Counted from the stretch's first letter, positions 34,664 through 44,354 are shown. The stretch is 64,000 nt of DNA from Cellvibrio sp. OA-2007 (GCF_000953825.1 NZ_BBUL01000084.1:1-64000), one strand, 5' to 3'. Translations and numbers: made by a program. Notes: generated by a model from the sequence alone, not told the origin.

Positions 34664-35278
34664 ATGGACAGTTTTGCACAAGAGATGAAAATATCCTCCA
34701 CCAAGATCCGTCACCTGCGAACTCAGCTCGGTTGGTCGCAAGAGCAGCTCGCACTCGCCTCCGGCTTGAGTTTGCGTACCATCCAGCGGGTTGAGGCAGA
34801 AGGTAAAGCATCGCGCGAAACACGTGTTTGTTTGGCGGCCACATTGAGCGTGGAGTTGGCAGAGTTATTTGATGAGTCAAATTCAGATGCAGAAATGCTG
34901 CCGGTGCCATCTGTCTTCCGCTACAAACTCGCACTGGCCGTGGCAGGCTTGGGGTTAGTGCCAATACTCCTCAATATTGCAGGATTTATTGCGAGTAACG
35001 TTTTGCTGTCAGCTTTGCATATGATGGTTATTGCGCTCTCTTTGTACGGTAGTTTTGGTTGGTACTTTACCGGTCAGCCGCGACCTGCGTCGCGCGGCAA
35101 GCGTTATGTGCAGGTCACTTTTATTGCAGGGGCGATGTTTTTTGCGTTTGCTTTTTTTGGGCAAGACAATTCAAGCCCGGCTGCAATTGGCGTTGCGGCT
35201 CAGATTACAGCTTTAGCATTAGGAGTTTATTTTTTGCTGGATTACTGGCTATCGCGGCGGACGGTAAAAGTAGAGTGA
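34664..35278 (+). CDS. XRE regulator fused to membrane domain
   Basis: 204 residues from ATG 34664 (GGAG site). An N-terminal Cro/C1 helix-turn-helix (LGWSQEQLALASGLSLRTIQRVEAEGKAS, about 20 to 48) is followed by four hydrophobic segments (about 82 to 200). This makes it a membrane-tethered DNA-binding protein. Such one-component designs sense membrane or redox state, but the signal is unknown. It is followed by a strong terminator and stands alone. Confidence 0.85.
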   Translation: MDSFAQEMKISSTKIRHLRTQLGWSQEQLALASGLSLRTIQRVEAEGKASRETRVCLAATLSVELAELFDESNSDAEMLPVPSVFRYKLALAVAGLGLVPILLNIAGFIASNVLLSALHMMVIALSLYGSFGWYFTGQPRPASRGKRYVQVTFIAGAMFFAFAFFGQDNSSPAAIGVAAQITALALGVYFLLDYWLSRRTVKVE

Positions 35279-35281
35279 AAC

Positions 35282-35312
35282 AAAAATGGCGACCCGAGAG
35301 TCGCCATTTTTT
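35282..35312 (+). terminator. Rho-independent terminator
   Basis: AAAATGGCGAC and GTCGCCATTTT form an 11-bp stem around CCGAGA, followed by TT. The A/T flanks make it usable from both strands. Confidence 0.85.
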
Positions 35313-35339
35313 ATGCCTGTTGTTTATGGCTTGTATCGA

Positions 35340-36122
35340 TCACCACAACAATTTAATCCCCACAAACACCAACATAATCGCCAGTGCCGGGCGCAGGTAG
35401 TGGTCGGCGACGCGGTTGGCTAAATGGCTGCCGAGGTAGATGCCCGGCAGTGAACCGATTAACAAATTGGCGAGTAAATGCCAATCCACATTCCCCATAC
35501 CGGCGTGCCCCATGCCGGCTACTAGGGTGAGTGGTACGGCGTGGGCGATTTCTGTGCCTACCAAACGCACGGTGGGTAGCAAAGGGTAGAGCATAAACAG
35601 CGCAACCGTGCCCAAGGCGCCAGCGCCGATGGAGGTGAGGGTGACTACTGCGCCGAGTACCATGCCGGTTATAACCGTCGCAATCATCTGGCTGCGGCGA
35701 TTCATGCGGGTGATCCAGCTATTGTTTTTCTTGCTGTAATCAAAAATTCTGCGTTTAAACAAAATCGCAACGGCGGTCAAAATCAGCGCGTATCCGAGTG
35801 TTGTCTTAATAATCCGGTTAAGTGTGTCTGTGTCCAGACTTAAACTGTGCAGCGCCCACAGGGTGAGTGCGGCAGCAGGCAAACTGCCCAGTGCTAGCTC
35901 GCCGGTGATCTTCCAGTCGATATTTTTCTTTTTGTGGTGGACATGAATGCCGCCCGCTTTGGTGATCGCGGCATAGAGTAAATCGGTGCCCACCGCGTTG
36001 GCGGGGCTTACGCCGAACCACAGCAGGATTGGGGTCATCAGCGAGCCGCCGCCCACACCGGTCATGCCAACGATAAAACCAACCACCAATCCGGCGATTA
36101 CATAACCAATCTGAAAGTCCAT
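35340..36122 (-). CDS. TauE/SafE-family sulfite exporter-like permease
   Basis: 260 residues with about eight transmembrane helices. The duplicated TSUP signature is visible as GFIVGMTGVGGGSLMTPIL near residue 15 and VTLTSIGAGALGTVALF in the second half. The family moves sulfite, sulfoacetate or other organosulfur anions across the inner membrane; the substrate is not evident. It is single, convergent with the membrane XRE gene. Confidence 0.9.
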   Translation of the reverse strand: MDFQIGYVIAGLVVGFIVGMTGVGGGSLMTPILLWFGVSPANAVGTDLLYAAITKAGGIHVHHKKKNIDWKITGELALGSLPAAALTLWALHSLSLDTDTLNRIIKTTLGYALILTAVAILFKRRIFDYSKKNNSWITRMNRRSQMIATVITGMVLGAVVTLTSIGAGALGTVALFMLYPLLPTVRLVGTEIAHAVPLTLVAGMGHAGMGNVDWHLLANLLIGSLPGIYLGSHLANRVADHYLRPALAIMLVFVGIKLLW

Positions 36123-36300
36123 AAGTATTGCTCACACGATGTACTATTAACGGTAAGGTTTTTACCGTCATTAAAAAGGTCGTGCAGGCTATCAGCCGAA
36201 TGCGTTAATGCCTAATGATAATTAGTTAGATGCTTATAACCATTGATATGCGAGCTGCCGGCGCGTCAATTTAGCTTAGGTATAGTGAAAGTGGATGTAG

Positions 36301-37215
36301 TTAGTTGGCAGGGGCAAGGGTAGGTTGGGAGTAGTGAATGGTCAGTGGGTCGATTAAATACTGTTCGTAATCCTTGGGTAAATCATTCACCGAGGGGTTT
36401 TCCAAGAAAAACAATTTGCGCTCTGGTAACCGGGTAAACTGAATACTTGGTAAATTGTGTTGGCGCCACAGCTTCAGCAATGAGCCATCGGCATAGGCTA
36501 TTTTAATTCCTTCCTGGAGTCGCTGTTTGAGTGCGATGTTATTTTTGTTGAGATAAAAAAAGCGTGGCAGGCGATAGACCAGTGCAAAACTGTCATCGTA
36601 AGTGAGGTTGCCAATGTGTTGGAACTGTTTGTACTCTTTCATTAGTTCATTGGCGCCGCGGCAGAGCAAGTCAAAACGGCCACCAACAACCATCTTGAAT
36701 AAATTCTTGTAGTTGCCAACCTCGGAAACATTAAAGCCGTTGTGACGCAATATTTTAACGTCTGCCCAGCCCTCTCCCTGTCCTATGGTGTATCGGCGCA
36801 ATTCATCCAAGTTAATAACTTGTTGGACTTCTTCTTTGATGAGCGGATTCACAAAACAAATCCGATAACCAATGATGCCTAAATTGAGCGGAAAAGGTAT
36901 GTAAGTGAGGTCATCCAGTTCTTCGAGCTTTTTGTCGTAACTCGCTCCCAGAACCAAATTGGGATAGGTGTTGTTGTGCAGAGAGTAGAGTGTGCGCACA
37001 ACATTGGTTGGGGGTATGGCCTGCAGTTGGTAGTCACCATAAGTAGCGCGGGTTTTTTCCAGCGCCAAACGTAAAACATCTATGTCATACATCAAGCGGA
37101 AAGCGCCAACATTTTGTGGTGTTCTGTGCCTGACCTGCATATCAGCCTGCGCCCAGGCTACAGAAAGCCACAGCAAAGCCGCGATAAGCAGAAAATGCGA
37201 GCGCAACCGGTACAT
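36301..37215 (-). CDS. Periplasmic SBP_bac_3-like protein
   Basis: 304 residues with a signal peptide (MYRLRSHFLLIAALLWLSVAWAQA cut near 24). The two-lobe pattern of extracellular solute-binding family 3 is suggested by DIDVLRLALEKTRATYGDYQLQ and the late YADGSLLKLWRQH. No ABC permease or histidine kinase is next to it. Such stand-alone members are common in this bacterial group and often feed sensors; the ligand is unknown. Confidence 0.7.
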   Translation of the reverse strand: MYRLRSHFLLIAALLWLSVAWAQADMQVRHRTPQNVGAFRLMYDIDVLRLALEKTRATYGDYQLQAIPPTNVVRTLYSLHNNTYPNLVLGASYDKKLEELDDLTYIPFPLNLGIIGYRICFVNPLIKEEVQQVINLDELRRYTIGQGEGWADVKILRHNGFNVSEVGNYKNLFKMVVGGRFDLLCRGANELMKEYKQFQHIGNLTYDDSFALVYRLPRFFYLNKNNIALKQRLQEGIKIAYADGSLLKLWRQHNLPSIQFTRLPERKLFFLENPSVNDLPKDYEQYLIDPLTIHYSQPTLAPAN

Positions 37216-37365
37216 AACAAAAACCTGTTAGCTAACTCATCTAAGCTTAGCAGTTTCTTGGCGCATTAATTGTTATTTATGGGAATAATAAGCCGGTGTG
37301 ATTAAGCAAAATAAGCCTGAAAAAGTGGGCGCCATCAATTCTGTTTTGCACGGCTAAATGTGCAT

Positions 37366-38136
37366 TTAATGTTTGTCGATTTTTGCCGGACAAGTTTTGC
37401 CAATCAGATGAGTGTCCCGCTCCAGTAATTCGGTGAGGTTGTCGGTTTCAATCGCGCCATCAATGAAGATTTCCTCTACAGTTTTTTCTTGTGTGCGCAA
37501 AATGCCGATTTGGGTAAACATCAGCGCATCTTGGGTGGGTAGGTTTTTGAAATGATGTTTGCCCATGTGTTTGCCATTGATCCAGACTTCAGCCGAACCG
37601 ACTTCAGGATCAGTTGACCAATGGATATGCATAGCGACACGATGCCATTTGCCGGGAGCCGCGCCCTCGGGTAATTTCCACAATACTTTTTTTGCCGCTG
37701 TTTCCTGAAAACTTAATTCGCTGCCGGCAATATTAAAACGCAGCATTTGTTGCCAGCTCTTATCGGATTCCCAATAACCCAATTCGTGTTTGTGTTGGCT
37801 GAGTTTTTTCGGCAGATAGAAGCTGAATGCAAAAAAAGTATCTTTACCTTCGTGGGTCATCCCTGCTGAATTACGGTGATGAAACTCGCTGCGATTTAAA
37901 GATTTATTGCCCTTCCACAAAAACGAATCGTCGCCAGTCAAACGCACTTTGCCTGCGTGTTTGCCATCAAAGACACAATCGTTGGTAACTGATAGCCCGG
38001 CGACATTGATGGGCGTGTTCCACTGGCTAATATCGCCCGTTTCAAAGTCGCCCTGCCAGATGATGCTGGCGTTACTTGATTGTGCCGCAACAATAAGTGC
38101 CATTGCACTGCAAAAAAGTGCGAGTGTTTTTTTCAT
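37366..38136 (-). CDS. Secreted polysaccharide lyase (PL20/heparin-lyase-like)
   Basis: 256 residues from ATG 38136 (AAGGA site), with a signal peptide cut near SSNA. The jelly-roll pattern IIWQGDFETGDISQWN..., RSEFHHRN, FFAFSFYLPKKL, WESDKSWQQMLRF, APGKWHRVAMHIHWS and VEEIFIDGAIE matches the Polysacc_lyase/PL20 group (glucuronan lyases and relatives). It should cleave an acidic polysaccharide outside the cell by beta-elimination. Substrate choice cannot be read from sequence. It fits a polysaccharide-degrading organism. Confidence 0.72.
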   Translation of the reverse strand: MKKTLALFCSAMALIVAAQSSNASIIWQGDFETGDISQWNTPINVAGLSVTNDCVFDGKHAGKVRLTGDDSFLWKGNKSLNRSEFHHRNSAGMTHEGKDTFFAFSFYLPKKLSQHKHELGYWESDKSWQQMLRFNIAGSELSFQETAAKKVLWKLPEGAAPGKWHRVAMHIHWSTDPEVGSAEVWINGKHMGKHHFKNLPTQDALMFTQIGILRTQEKTVEEIFIDGAIETDNLTELLERDTHLIGKTCPAKIDKH

Positions 38137-38192
38137 AAGATAAATCCTTGGAATTATTATTGTTGTTAGTGAAAGCACTGATGTTGGTGATT

Positions 38193-38513
38193 TTACGATG
38201 TGCGCAGCGCTATCACTTCTTTAAGCACTTCAGGGTGGCGATAAACAATTTGTAGCAAGGTTTCTGCAGCACCAGATGGTTGGCGTCTACCCTGCTCCCA
38301 ATGTTGCAATGTTCGCGGCGATATATGCAGTGCCTCGGCGAATTTTGCCTGTGATAAGCCGCACTGCAGACGCGTCTGCACAATCTGGTTGGGTGCAATA
38401 GTGTAGGTATCACCGGTCTTACCACTTTTAACATCGCGGATAGCAGCCAGTAATTCCTCACCTAGATTGCGGCTCGCATCGCGCGCTGCAAGTTCTTTGT
38501 TACTGAGTGTCAT
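38193..38513 (-). CDS. HTH antitoxin (NadS/HigA-like)
   Basis: 106 residues from ATG 38513. The C-terminal half is an XRE helix-turn-helix (LSQAKFAEALHISPRTLQHWEQGRRQPSGAAETLLQIV). The N-terminal half (NLGEELLAAIRDVKSGK) is the likely toxin-wrapping part. Its start overlaps the upstream RelE-like gene by 14 nt, the toxin-first order of HigBA-type modules. Confidence 0.88.
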   Translation of the reverse strand: MTLSNKELAARDASRNLGEELLAAIRDVKSGKTGDTYTIAPNQIVQTRLQCGLSQAKFAEALHISPRTLQHWEQGRRQPSGAAETLLQIVYRHPEVLKEVIALRTS

Positions 38514-38820
38514 AACCCAGCTCCTCTGCAATTTGTTTCAATAAATGTGCGGGGATATTTTCCGTCGCACTTTTGGAATAGATGGTAAGTAACACAATGG
38601 CACCGGATTTTAATTGCGCGGTATAGATAACTCTTACTCCACCACTTTTGCCTCGACCACTTATGTTCCAGCGGATTTTGCGGCAGCCGCCCGAGCCGGG
38701 AATTAAATCACCTGCGTCCGGCGTTGCAGCGAGATAGGAAACAAAGTCGCCGCGTTCCGACTCAGTCCAATAGTCGGGCCACAACCTTGTGAAAATAGGG
38801 GATTCAATAATCGTACGCAT
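38500..38820 (-). CDS. RelE/ParE-family toxin
   Basis: 106 residues from ATG 38820 (MRTIIESPIFTRLWPDYW). The pattern GDLIPGSGGCRKIRWNISGRGKSGGVRVIYTAQL... IYSKSATENIPAHLLKQI is characteristic of a large RelE/HigB-like toxin subfamily paired with HTH antitoxins. An open frame further upstream to 38940 runs into the neighbouring gene and is not coding. It probably cleaves mRNA on the ribosome. Confidence 0.88.
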   Translation of the reverse strand: MRTIIESPIFTRLWPDYWTESERGDFVSYLAATPDAGDLIPGSGGCRKIRWNISGRGKSGGVRVIYTAQLKSGAIVLLTIYSKSATENIPAHLLKQIAEELGYDTQ

Positions 38821-38909
38821 GGGATGCAACTGTACTCCATTGGCGTACAGTGGGCAACAGCGAAGTGAAAGTGCAAGCCGCTCCCATTTAAGCCGGGAGC
38901 GGCGGAGGT

Positions 38910-40529
38910 TTACACCGGCTGCGAGATCACCCCATTGCAAATCGGCGTAAAGGCAGTGAGTTTGTCGAGGGTGGCGGCGTTGCCGAGGCTGTTGCCGGGG
39001 AAGTTGCTGCCGAATTGGTTTTGTTGGCCGTGCAGTGCCATGTAGTTGAGCACCACGGTTTCTACCAACGTATTAACGTTGTTGGCGGCGCCTATACCAG
39101 AGCCGGTTTCGACATCGCCACTGGCGCGCATATAGCCGATCTGTTGGTGGACGCGCTGGGCATCGCTAATGGTGTTCGGATCGCTACTGGTACCACCCAT
39201 CAACACGGCGCGGCGCGCGGGGTTGTAGACGAGAAAGAACGCGGCGCCGGTCTGTTGGTCGTCGCCGGTCCAGACACCTTTACCTCCGCCCATCGCTGAG
39301 TCGTCGATCATGCCGTTGCTGAACACCGAGCCGTCGCTGAACACATAAATCATCACCGGCATGCCTTTGCGCGCGGCGTACTCGATGCAGGCGCCGATGC
39401 AGCGGCCCGCGCGTAAATCGCGCATTTCGCCAGTGGAACGGTCGCCGGTGTGATAGTCGTAGCCGCCCATGGTGATGGTGCCTGCTCCGGCATAACCGTT
39501 GATCACCAGCTTGGCCACTGAGGCGGTTTTGCGGAATTCGCCATCGCCGTTAAATTCGTTTTGGGTGAATACACCCGCTGCGCCAACCAGATCGGCATCG
39601 GCGACCGGGTCAATGGCGGAAGGGTTGCCAAAGCGATCGGCCAGATCGGCGCTTTTCACATAGCCGCAGCGCACCATGTCTTTGATTACTTCATCTTTGC
39701 TGACGCCGGTGTTGACCTTACCGAGTTTTTTATCGCTGATACGGTAGATAGATTCCATCACCGCCACTGTGTCCTGTTGATCGAGCAGGCTGACCAGATC
39801 CCCCACATCGACCAAACCGGTCACGTCGTTGGGGTTGTCCACTTTGGTGGGGCGCACCTCGGGGTTGATCATCATCGCGGGTGCCATGGAGTTGCCGCCC
39901 GAGTCGCTGGCGCGGGAGCCGACCAGCGCCAGCAGCGAGCCGTTGGCACCGGCGCGGTTAATGCCGTACATGGGGTTGTGCGGGTTGTTGCCGGTGTCGT
40001 TCTCCGAGCGCGCGGGAATGACCGCACCGTTGGTGAGTGCGCGGTTGCCCACGGCGACCTTTTCCAGAATGCCGCGCAGCATGGCGCTGCTGGCGTGGAA
40101 AGAGAGGCCGAGTTCATTGTTGATAAGGGGGTTGGCTGCGGTAGAGGCCGCCGGGCTCATTGCTAATGGCAGCCCCTGTTTGCTGTAGCCGCTGGCGTTG
40201 AGGAAATCCAACTGGCCGCCGCGCTGGCCGATCAACACGTTGGAGCCAGCGATATTGGCGCCGCCGGCGAGATCAAAACAGATAAACGGAATCTTGCCTG
40301 CGCCCTGTGCCGCAATGCCGCAGGCGCTGCGCATGGCGATCAAATCCGCTGAGAGTGCAGCCTCTGCTTCCCGTGGGTTGGCAAATAAACTGAAAATCGA
40401 GCCGCCGACCACAGTGGCGGCGCCGGTTCTAAAGCCTTGCGCTACCAATTCGCGCCGGGTCACCGGGCGGCTGTGGTTGTTGAGCAGCAGCGGCGCGTCC
40501 GGATGCAGGGTGGTTTTTTTGCGAGTCAT
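38910..40529 (-). CDS. Tat-exported DUF1501-like protein
   Basis: 539 residues. A twin-arginine signal (TRRELVAQGFRTGAATVVGGS, about 24 to 44) precedes a large domain resembling DUF1501/sulfatase-like proteins (FICFDLAGGANIAGSNVLIG; GAGTITMGGYDYHTGDRSTGEMRDLRAG; VYVFSDGS-like segment). Export folded by Tat suggests a bound cofactor. It is the last gene of a three-gene operon with two haem-motif proteins, 13 nt after the LamG lipoprotein gene. DUF1501 genes typically accompany cytochrome-domain (PSD1/DUF1549) genes in planctomycetes, and this set looks analogous. Confidence 0.72.
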   Translation of the reverse strand: MTRKKTTLHPDAPLLLNNHSRPVTRRELVAQGFRTGAATVVGGSIFSLFANPREAEAALSADLIAMRSACGIAAQGAGKIPFICFDLAGGANIAGSNVLIGQRGGQLDFLNASGYSKQGLPLAMSPAASTAANPLINNELGLSFHASSAMLRGILEKVAVGNRALTNGAVIPARSENDTGNNPHNPMYGINRAGANGSLLALVGSRASDSGGNSMAPAMMINPEVRPTKVDNPNDVTGLVDVGDLVSLLDQQDTVAVMESIYRISDKKLGKVNTGVSKDEVIKDMVRCGYVKSADLADRFGNPSAIDPVADADLVGAAGVFTQNEFNGDGEFRKTASVAKLVINGYAGAGTITMGGYDYHTGDRSTGEMRDLRAGRCIGACIEYAARKGMPVMIYVFSDGSVFSNGMIDDSAMGGGKGVWTGDDQQTGAAFFLVYNPARRAVLMGGTSSDPNTISDAQRVHQQIGYMRASGDVETGSGIGAANNVNTLVETVVLNYMALHGQQNQFGSNFPGNSLGNAATLDKLTAFTPICNGVISQPV

Positions 40530-40542
40530 AAGTCTGCTCCGA

Positions 40543-43077
40543 TTACTGCAATAGCATGATGGCGCTGCCCATAGCGGCGGCGCAGGTTGCTTTGACGGTG
40601 GTGGCGGTGCGGTTGCTGGCGCAGCTATTGCTCGCTGCGCAGGTTGTCATGCGGTCGATCAACTGGTTCAGCTCGGCGCGAACTTCGGCCGGATTCGCCT
40701 GATTGCTCAGTGCGCCGCCCGAGGCTATATCGCTCGCCAGCAGGTTTTTCAGCAGTGGGTCGATAACCTGGCTGCGGCCAGTGCTATTGAACGCGGTATT
40801 GGCGCTGGCGCCAAAGTTGAAGCCGCTGAAATAGCTGGCGCGCAGGCTGGTATCGTTCACTAGCGCGTTGCAGTAGGACACTGCCAGCTGGGTAATACCC
40901 ATCTGTTGCGCCGCCAAAAAGCCCTCGATATTGGTGAGTGTCGGCAGTTGTTGTTGCACCTTGGTATAGGTGGTCTTCACCGCCGCCGTGGTTGTGCTGA
41001 CGCCAGTCATGGCGGACAGGGTTGCATTGATTTCGGCAAAATTGCGCAGGCCGATATGAGCTTGGCCGGGAATATCCGCCGGTGTTGCGGGTGGCGGCAC
41101 TACCGGCACAGTGCGGCTGTAGCTATTGCTGCCGATCCGGTCGAAGGTAAGGAAGAATTGATCCTGATCCGGCCCTTGTTTCATCTCCACAATCGTGCCC
41201 AGTGTCGATAGGGTTTGGCGACCTTCCACCATCTGGCTGGCGCTGATTTGGGTATCCAGATTGGCAAATACCTGGCCGACGGGCGCCTCGGTGCCATTGA
41301 CCCCAATGCGCAAGCCTTTCAGATCGATATTGCCGGTGACTTTTTCATCGCCCAGATTGGTGAAGAACGGCGAGCTAAACAGATAGGCATAGTCGTCGAA
41401 CTGCTGCACATCAAACACGATAAAACTCAGCGGAGTGCCCACCAGCTGGGAGACGTTAAACAGCAGCAAATATTTTGCGCCCACGCCCACGTCAAAATTG
41501 GTTTTGATGTCGGCTGCGCTCATCGCGCGTTTGTGTATGGCGAGGAAGCGAATACTGCCTGCCCAAGGGCGATTGTTCGATACATCGTTACCTATCGCGA
41601 GAGCAAAGCTGCTGTCCCAATCCTTCAGTACCGCACCGGCGTCCGGGTCCATATCGCCGGTAAATTCGCCGTTGACATAAATGCGGCGGCCGCGGATTGG
41701 ATCAAAGGTGACAACTACGTGTTGCAGGCTGGCTTGCAAGATTTCTTTGTTGGCAGCGGTGGCCAACTCATTTAGGCCATTTTGATCGCTCTTGGAGGTG
41801 CGATTCATAAAACTGTAGTTGTACTCGTACTGGCCGAGGGTGAAATTGCGGCTGGTGGCGCTGCCGGAATAGGTCACTATGCGGGCGGGGTTGTTGTCGT
41901 TATCACCCTGCACCACGTTGTCGGGAATCACCCAGGCTTCTATTGAGTATTCGCCTGCCGCGCGCAACAAATCGTAGAACTTGCGGCTGTCGCCGGTGGA
42001 GGCTTGTGCCTTGCCGGTATCGCGGAATTTCAAACCCCAGGCGCTGCTCCAGCCGACATTGCCAATCAGGTTCAAGTTGGCGACCGGGTCTACCCCGGCG
42101 GTGTCGTAGGCGATGCTGCCCTTGCCGGTTTTGAATTCGTATTTGGCGATGATGTCGGTATCGATCCGGCCACCGCTGGTCACCACAAATGCATCGCTCA
42201 GGCCGACTGCTTTGCTGATCACCAGCTCGGGGTCAACTGTGATGGGCTCAATGGTGTTGGCAAAGGCGGTGATCGCCGCTTGCATCTCGGCGGCATTTTG
42301 GCTGCAGTTGCTCCAGCAGTTGTGGCCATCAAATGACAGGCGTTGCACAAAACGCGAGGCGCCGGGGTTGTCCAAACGAATGCGGGTTTTGGCGGCTTCA
42401 TAGGCGGCATCGATCCGGCTGCTGGCAAAGTAGGGTTGCTGGCGGGTGATGGCGCTTTCGCTGTGGCATTGCGCGCAGTACTTGGTCAGTACCGGATACA
42501 CGGTGGTGGAGAAGGCCGCTGGGCTATCGGGGAATACCTTGCTGCTGCTCAGGTCTTTTTCCGCGGGCGGAGTCAATACCACGCTATTGGCCTGGGTGCC
42601 GGTATTGCCCGCCCAGTTAGTGATCCAGGTGGTCATGATATCGCCACAGGCAACTGGGTCAGCCAGCCAGCAGTTGTGACCTGCGGCGACCTTGGTCACC
42701 AAACGCGACTGCGCCGGATTGCCCAGGGTTACCAAGCCTTTATCTATCACAGCGGCATAAGCGAGGTTGATATCGTCGCCACGGGCAAATTCCGGTGCCT
42801 GTTTACCTTGGGTATGGCAGCCGCCGCAGCGGTTTTCGCGGGCGATATTGATCCATAAGTTGTTCTGGAATTTGGTGATGTCAGCAGTAGCGGCGGCATT
42901 GCTGCCTTTATAGCTGAACTCTTCACCGCCACCATTGCCGGTATTGGTGTCGGGTTTGGGTTCGGTTTTGGCGCCCGAACCCGAGCCGCAACCCACCAGT
43001 GAGGCGAGTAGCGCGATGATTAACAGGGCGGGGCGCAACTGCAAAATGGAGCCTAACTGAATGTTATTCACGGTCAT
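40543..43077 (-). CDS. Di-haem LamG-domain lipoprotein
   Basis: 844 residues. The lipobox LVGC (Cys30) anchors it. Two c-type haem motifs CGGCH (84 to 88) and CAQCH (201 to 205) each precede a GHNCW motif (133 to 137, 251 to 255) and further Cys residues, so the N-terminal third is a duplicated cytochrome-like module. A concanavalin/LamG domain follows (GEYSIEAWVIPDN, VVTFDPIRGRRIYVNGEF, LAIGNDVSNNRPWAGSI; about 370 to 520), then a long unassigned C terminus. It should sit on the outer membrane and combine electron transfer with ligand or glycan binding. Confidence 0.75.
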   Translation of the reverse strand: MTVNNIQLGSILQLRPALLIIALLASLVGCGSGSGAKTEPKPDTNTGNGGGEEFSYKGSNAAATADITKFQNNLWINIARENRCGGCHTQGKQAPEFARGDDINLAYAAVIDKGLVTLGNPAQSRLVTKVAAGHNCWLADPVACGDIMTTWITNWAGNTGTQANSVVLTPPAEKDLSSSKVFPDSPAAFSTTVYPVLTKYCAQCHSESAITRQQPYFASSRIDAAYEAAKTRIRLDNPGASRFVQRLSFDGHNCWSNCSQNAAEMQAAITAFANTIEPITVDPELVISKAVGLSDAFVVTSGGRIDTDIIAKYEFKTGKGSIAYDTAGVDPVANLNLIGNVGWSSAWGLKFRDTGKAQASTGDSRKFYDLLRAAGEYSIEAWVIPDNVVQGDNDNNPARIVTYSGSATSRNFTLGQYEYNYSFMNRTSKSDQNGLNELATAANKEILQASLQHVVVTFDPIRGRRIYVNGEFTGDMDPDAGAVLKDWDSSFALAIGNDVSNNRPWAGSIRFLAIHKRAMSAADIKTNFDVGVGAKYLLLFNVSQLVGTPLSFIVFDVQQFDDYAYLFSSPFFTNLGDEKVTGNIDLKGLRIGVNGTEAPVGQVFANLDTQISASQMVEGRQTLSTLGTIVEMKQGPDQDQFFLTFDRIGSNSYSRTVPVVPPPATPADIPGQAHIGLRNFAEINATLSAMTGVSTTTAAVKTTYTKVQQQLPTLTNIEGFLAAQQMGITQLAVSYCNALVNDTSLRASYFSGFNFGASANTAFNSTGRSQVIDPLLKNLLASDIASGGALSNQANPAEVRAELNQLIDRMTTCAASNSCASNRTATTVKATCAAAMGSAIMLLQ

Positions 43078-43082
43078 CTCCC

Positions 43083-44354
43083 CTATTGGCCTTTGCAGTA
43101 GTTGGCGGTGTCGATAAACACCTGCTTCAACTTGTAGTTATTGGCGGCAAAGTTCTGGGTAAATTCCTCGACCTTGGCTCTATCGGCAGCATCGCCTGGC
43201 TTGCGCAGGCAGACGTTTTGAAACACTTTCTCAACCTGACAGCTGGCAAAGGCTTTGGAATGCGCCAGTTCCATATTCATGCTCTTGGCGCCGCTGCCCA
43301 TGCCGGTCAGTGCGGGTGAATTCCACGCCCAGCCAAGGTGGCTGTTTTGGCCTTGGCGCCAGTAGTTTTGCCAGTCGTCATTGGTGGTGACATAACCGGG
43401 TTTGAAGGTGGAGCTGTTAATGCGGTACTTCTTCTCAACCCGGCTTTGGGTGTCCGGGTCGATTACCCCTTCACTGTTGTAGTGGATGGCACCGCTAATA
43501 CCATCGGGATCGCTATTGATATCGAATTCGTAATCGTAATAAGCGTAGGCTTTGGCCATAGGGTCCATGCCGTTGTGGCAGCCGATGCAGTTGTTGAGAA
43601 AGACACGGCTATCGCCACCGGGGCTGCGGCTTACATCCTGGCGGATAAAATCCGGCACCAGCGAGGTGTCGTGCACTTGCTCCAGATCGCGGCACAAATG
43701 GTTGAGCAGGGTGAAGCGAAACATGGCGCGGTTAGTACCGGCAATAAAAAATGCCTTGGCCGCCGCGCGGCTGGTGATCAGGCCGGAGGTGGCATCGCTG
43801 GGCAAACCGTTAAGGCTGGACTGGGTGCGGCGCACCAGTGTGTCTTTCAGGCTCACACCCTGGGCTTCGGCCATCTCATAGTGATTGTTATTGCTGTTGG
43901 AGTAGGCGGGCAAGCCACCGGCATTGCTGGTGTAGAGCACATCATCGTAGAGCGCGGTGCGGAAATCGGCATCGTCACGCACCAGCCCGATAAAGGTGGC
44001 GGTGTAATCGTTTAGCGGGGCGAACACGGTCTGCTCGCGGTTGGTCCAGGGTGTCGCCATGTTTTTTAAGGTGACACTGTAGAACGCCTCATTGTTCATG
44101 GCGATTTTCACCGCCTCGGCGACTTGTCCGGCATCGATTTGCGCCGCCATTTGCAACAGTACGCTTTCCGAGGGCGGGACACCGGCGATGCGGTTGTGAA
44201 TTTGCATGGCCTGTTCCCGCGAGCCTGCCTGTGCCATGCTTGCGCCAAAGCCGATGCTGGCAATGACCAGCCCGATACTGGCCCTGCGCAGGCTTGTGCC
44301 CAGCCGGGTAACTAGCTGGTGCGCTGAAAAGTGTCTAATCACGGTTGCTCCCAA
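43083..44354 (-). CDS. Exported mono-haem protein (DUF1588/1592-like)
   Basis: 423 residues with a signal peptide (cut near ASMAQA, residue about 43). One haem motif NNCIGCHNGMDPMAKAYAYYDYEFD (haem Cys256, Cys259, His260) matches the CxxCH...MDP...FD pattern of DUF1588-type planctomycete cytochromes. Just before it lies LLNHLCRDLEQVHDTSLVPDFIRQDVSR. It is the first gene of the operon, 5 nt upstream of the LamG lipoprotein, so the three proteins are probably made in step and interact in the periplasm or at the surface. Confidence 0.72.
   Translation of the reverse strand: MGATVIRHFSAHQLVTRLGTSLRRASIGLVIASIGFGASMAQAGSREQAMQIHNRIAGVPPSESVLLQMAAQIDAGQVAEAVKIAMNNEAFYSVTLKNMATPWTNREQTVFAPLNDYTATFIGLVRDDADFRTALYDDVLYTSNAGGLPAYSNSNNNHYEMAEAQGVSLKDTLVRRTQSSLNGLPSDATSGLITSRAAAKAFFIAGTNRAMFRFTLLNHLCRDLEQVHDTSLVPDFIRQDVSRSPGGDSRVFLNNCIGCHNGMDPMAKAYAYYDYEFDINSDPDGISGAIHYNSEGVIDPDTQSRVEKKYRINSSTFKPGYVTTNDDWQNYWRQGQNSHLGWAWNSPALTGMGSGAKSMNMELAHSKAFASCQVEKVFQNVCLRKPGDAADRAKVEEFTQNFAANNYKLKQVFIDTANYCKGQ

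Noticed and set aside
36200-36240. TAATGATAATTAGTTA resembling a Fur box
   Set aside because: It matches only part of the 19-bp Fur consensus, and neither neighbour (TauE permease, binding protein) is an iron gene.
39561-40166. 201-codon plus-strand frame opposite the DUF1501-like gene
   Set aside because: It is an antisense shadow of a high-GC, strongly supported coding sequence, with no ribosome site or domain. The same holds for the long antisense frames at 43338..44015 and 32930..33607.
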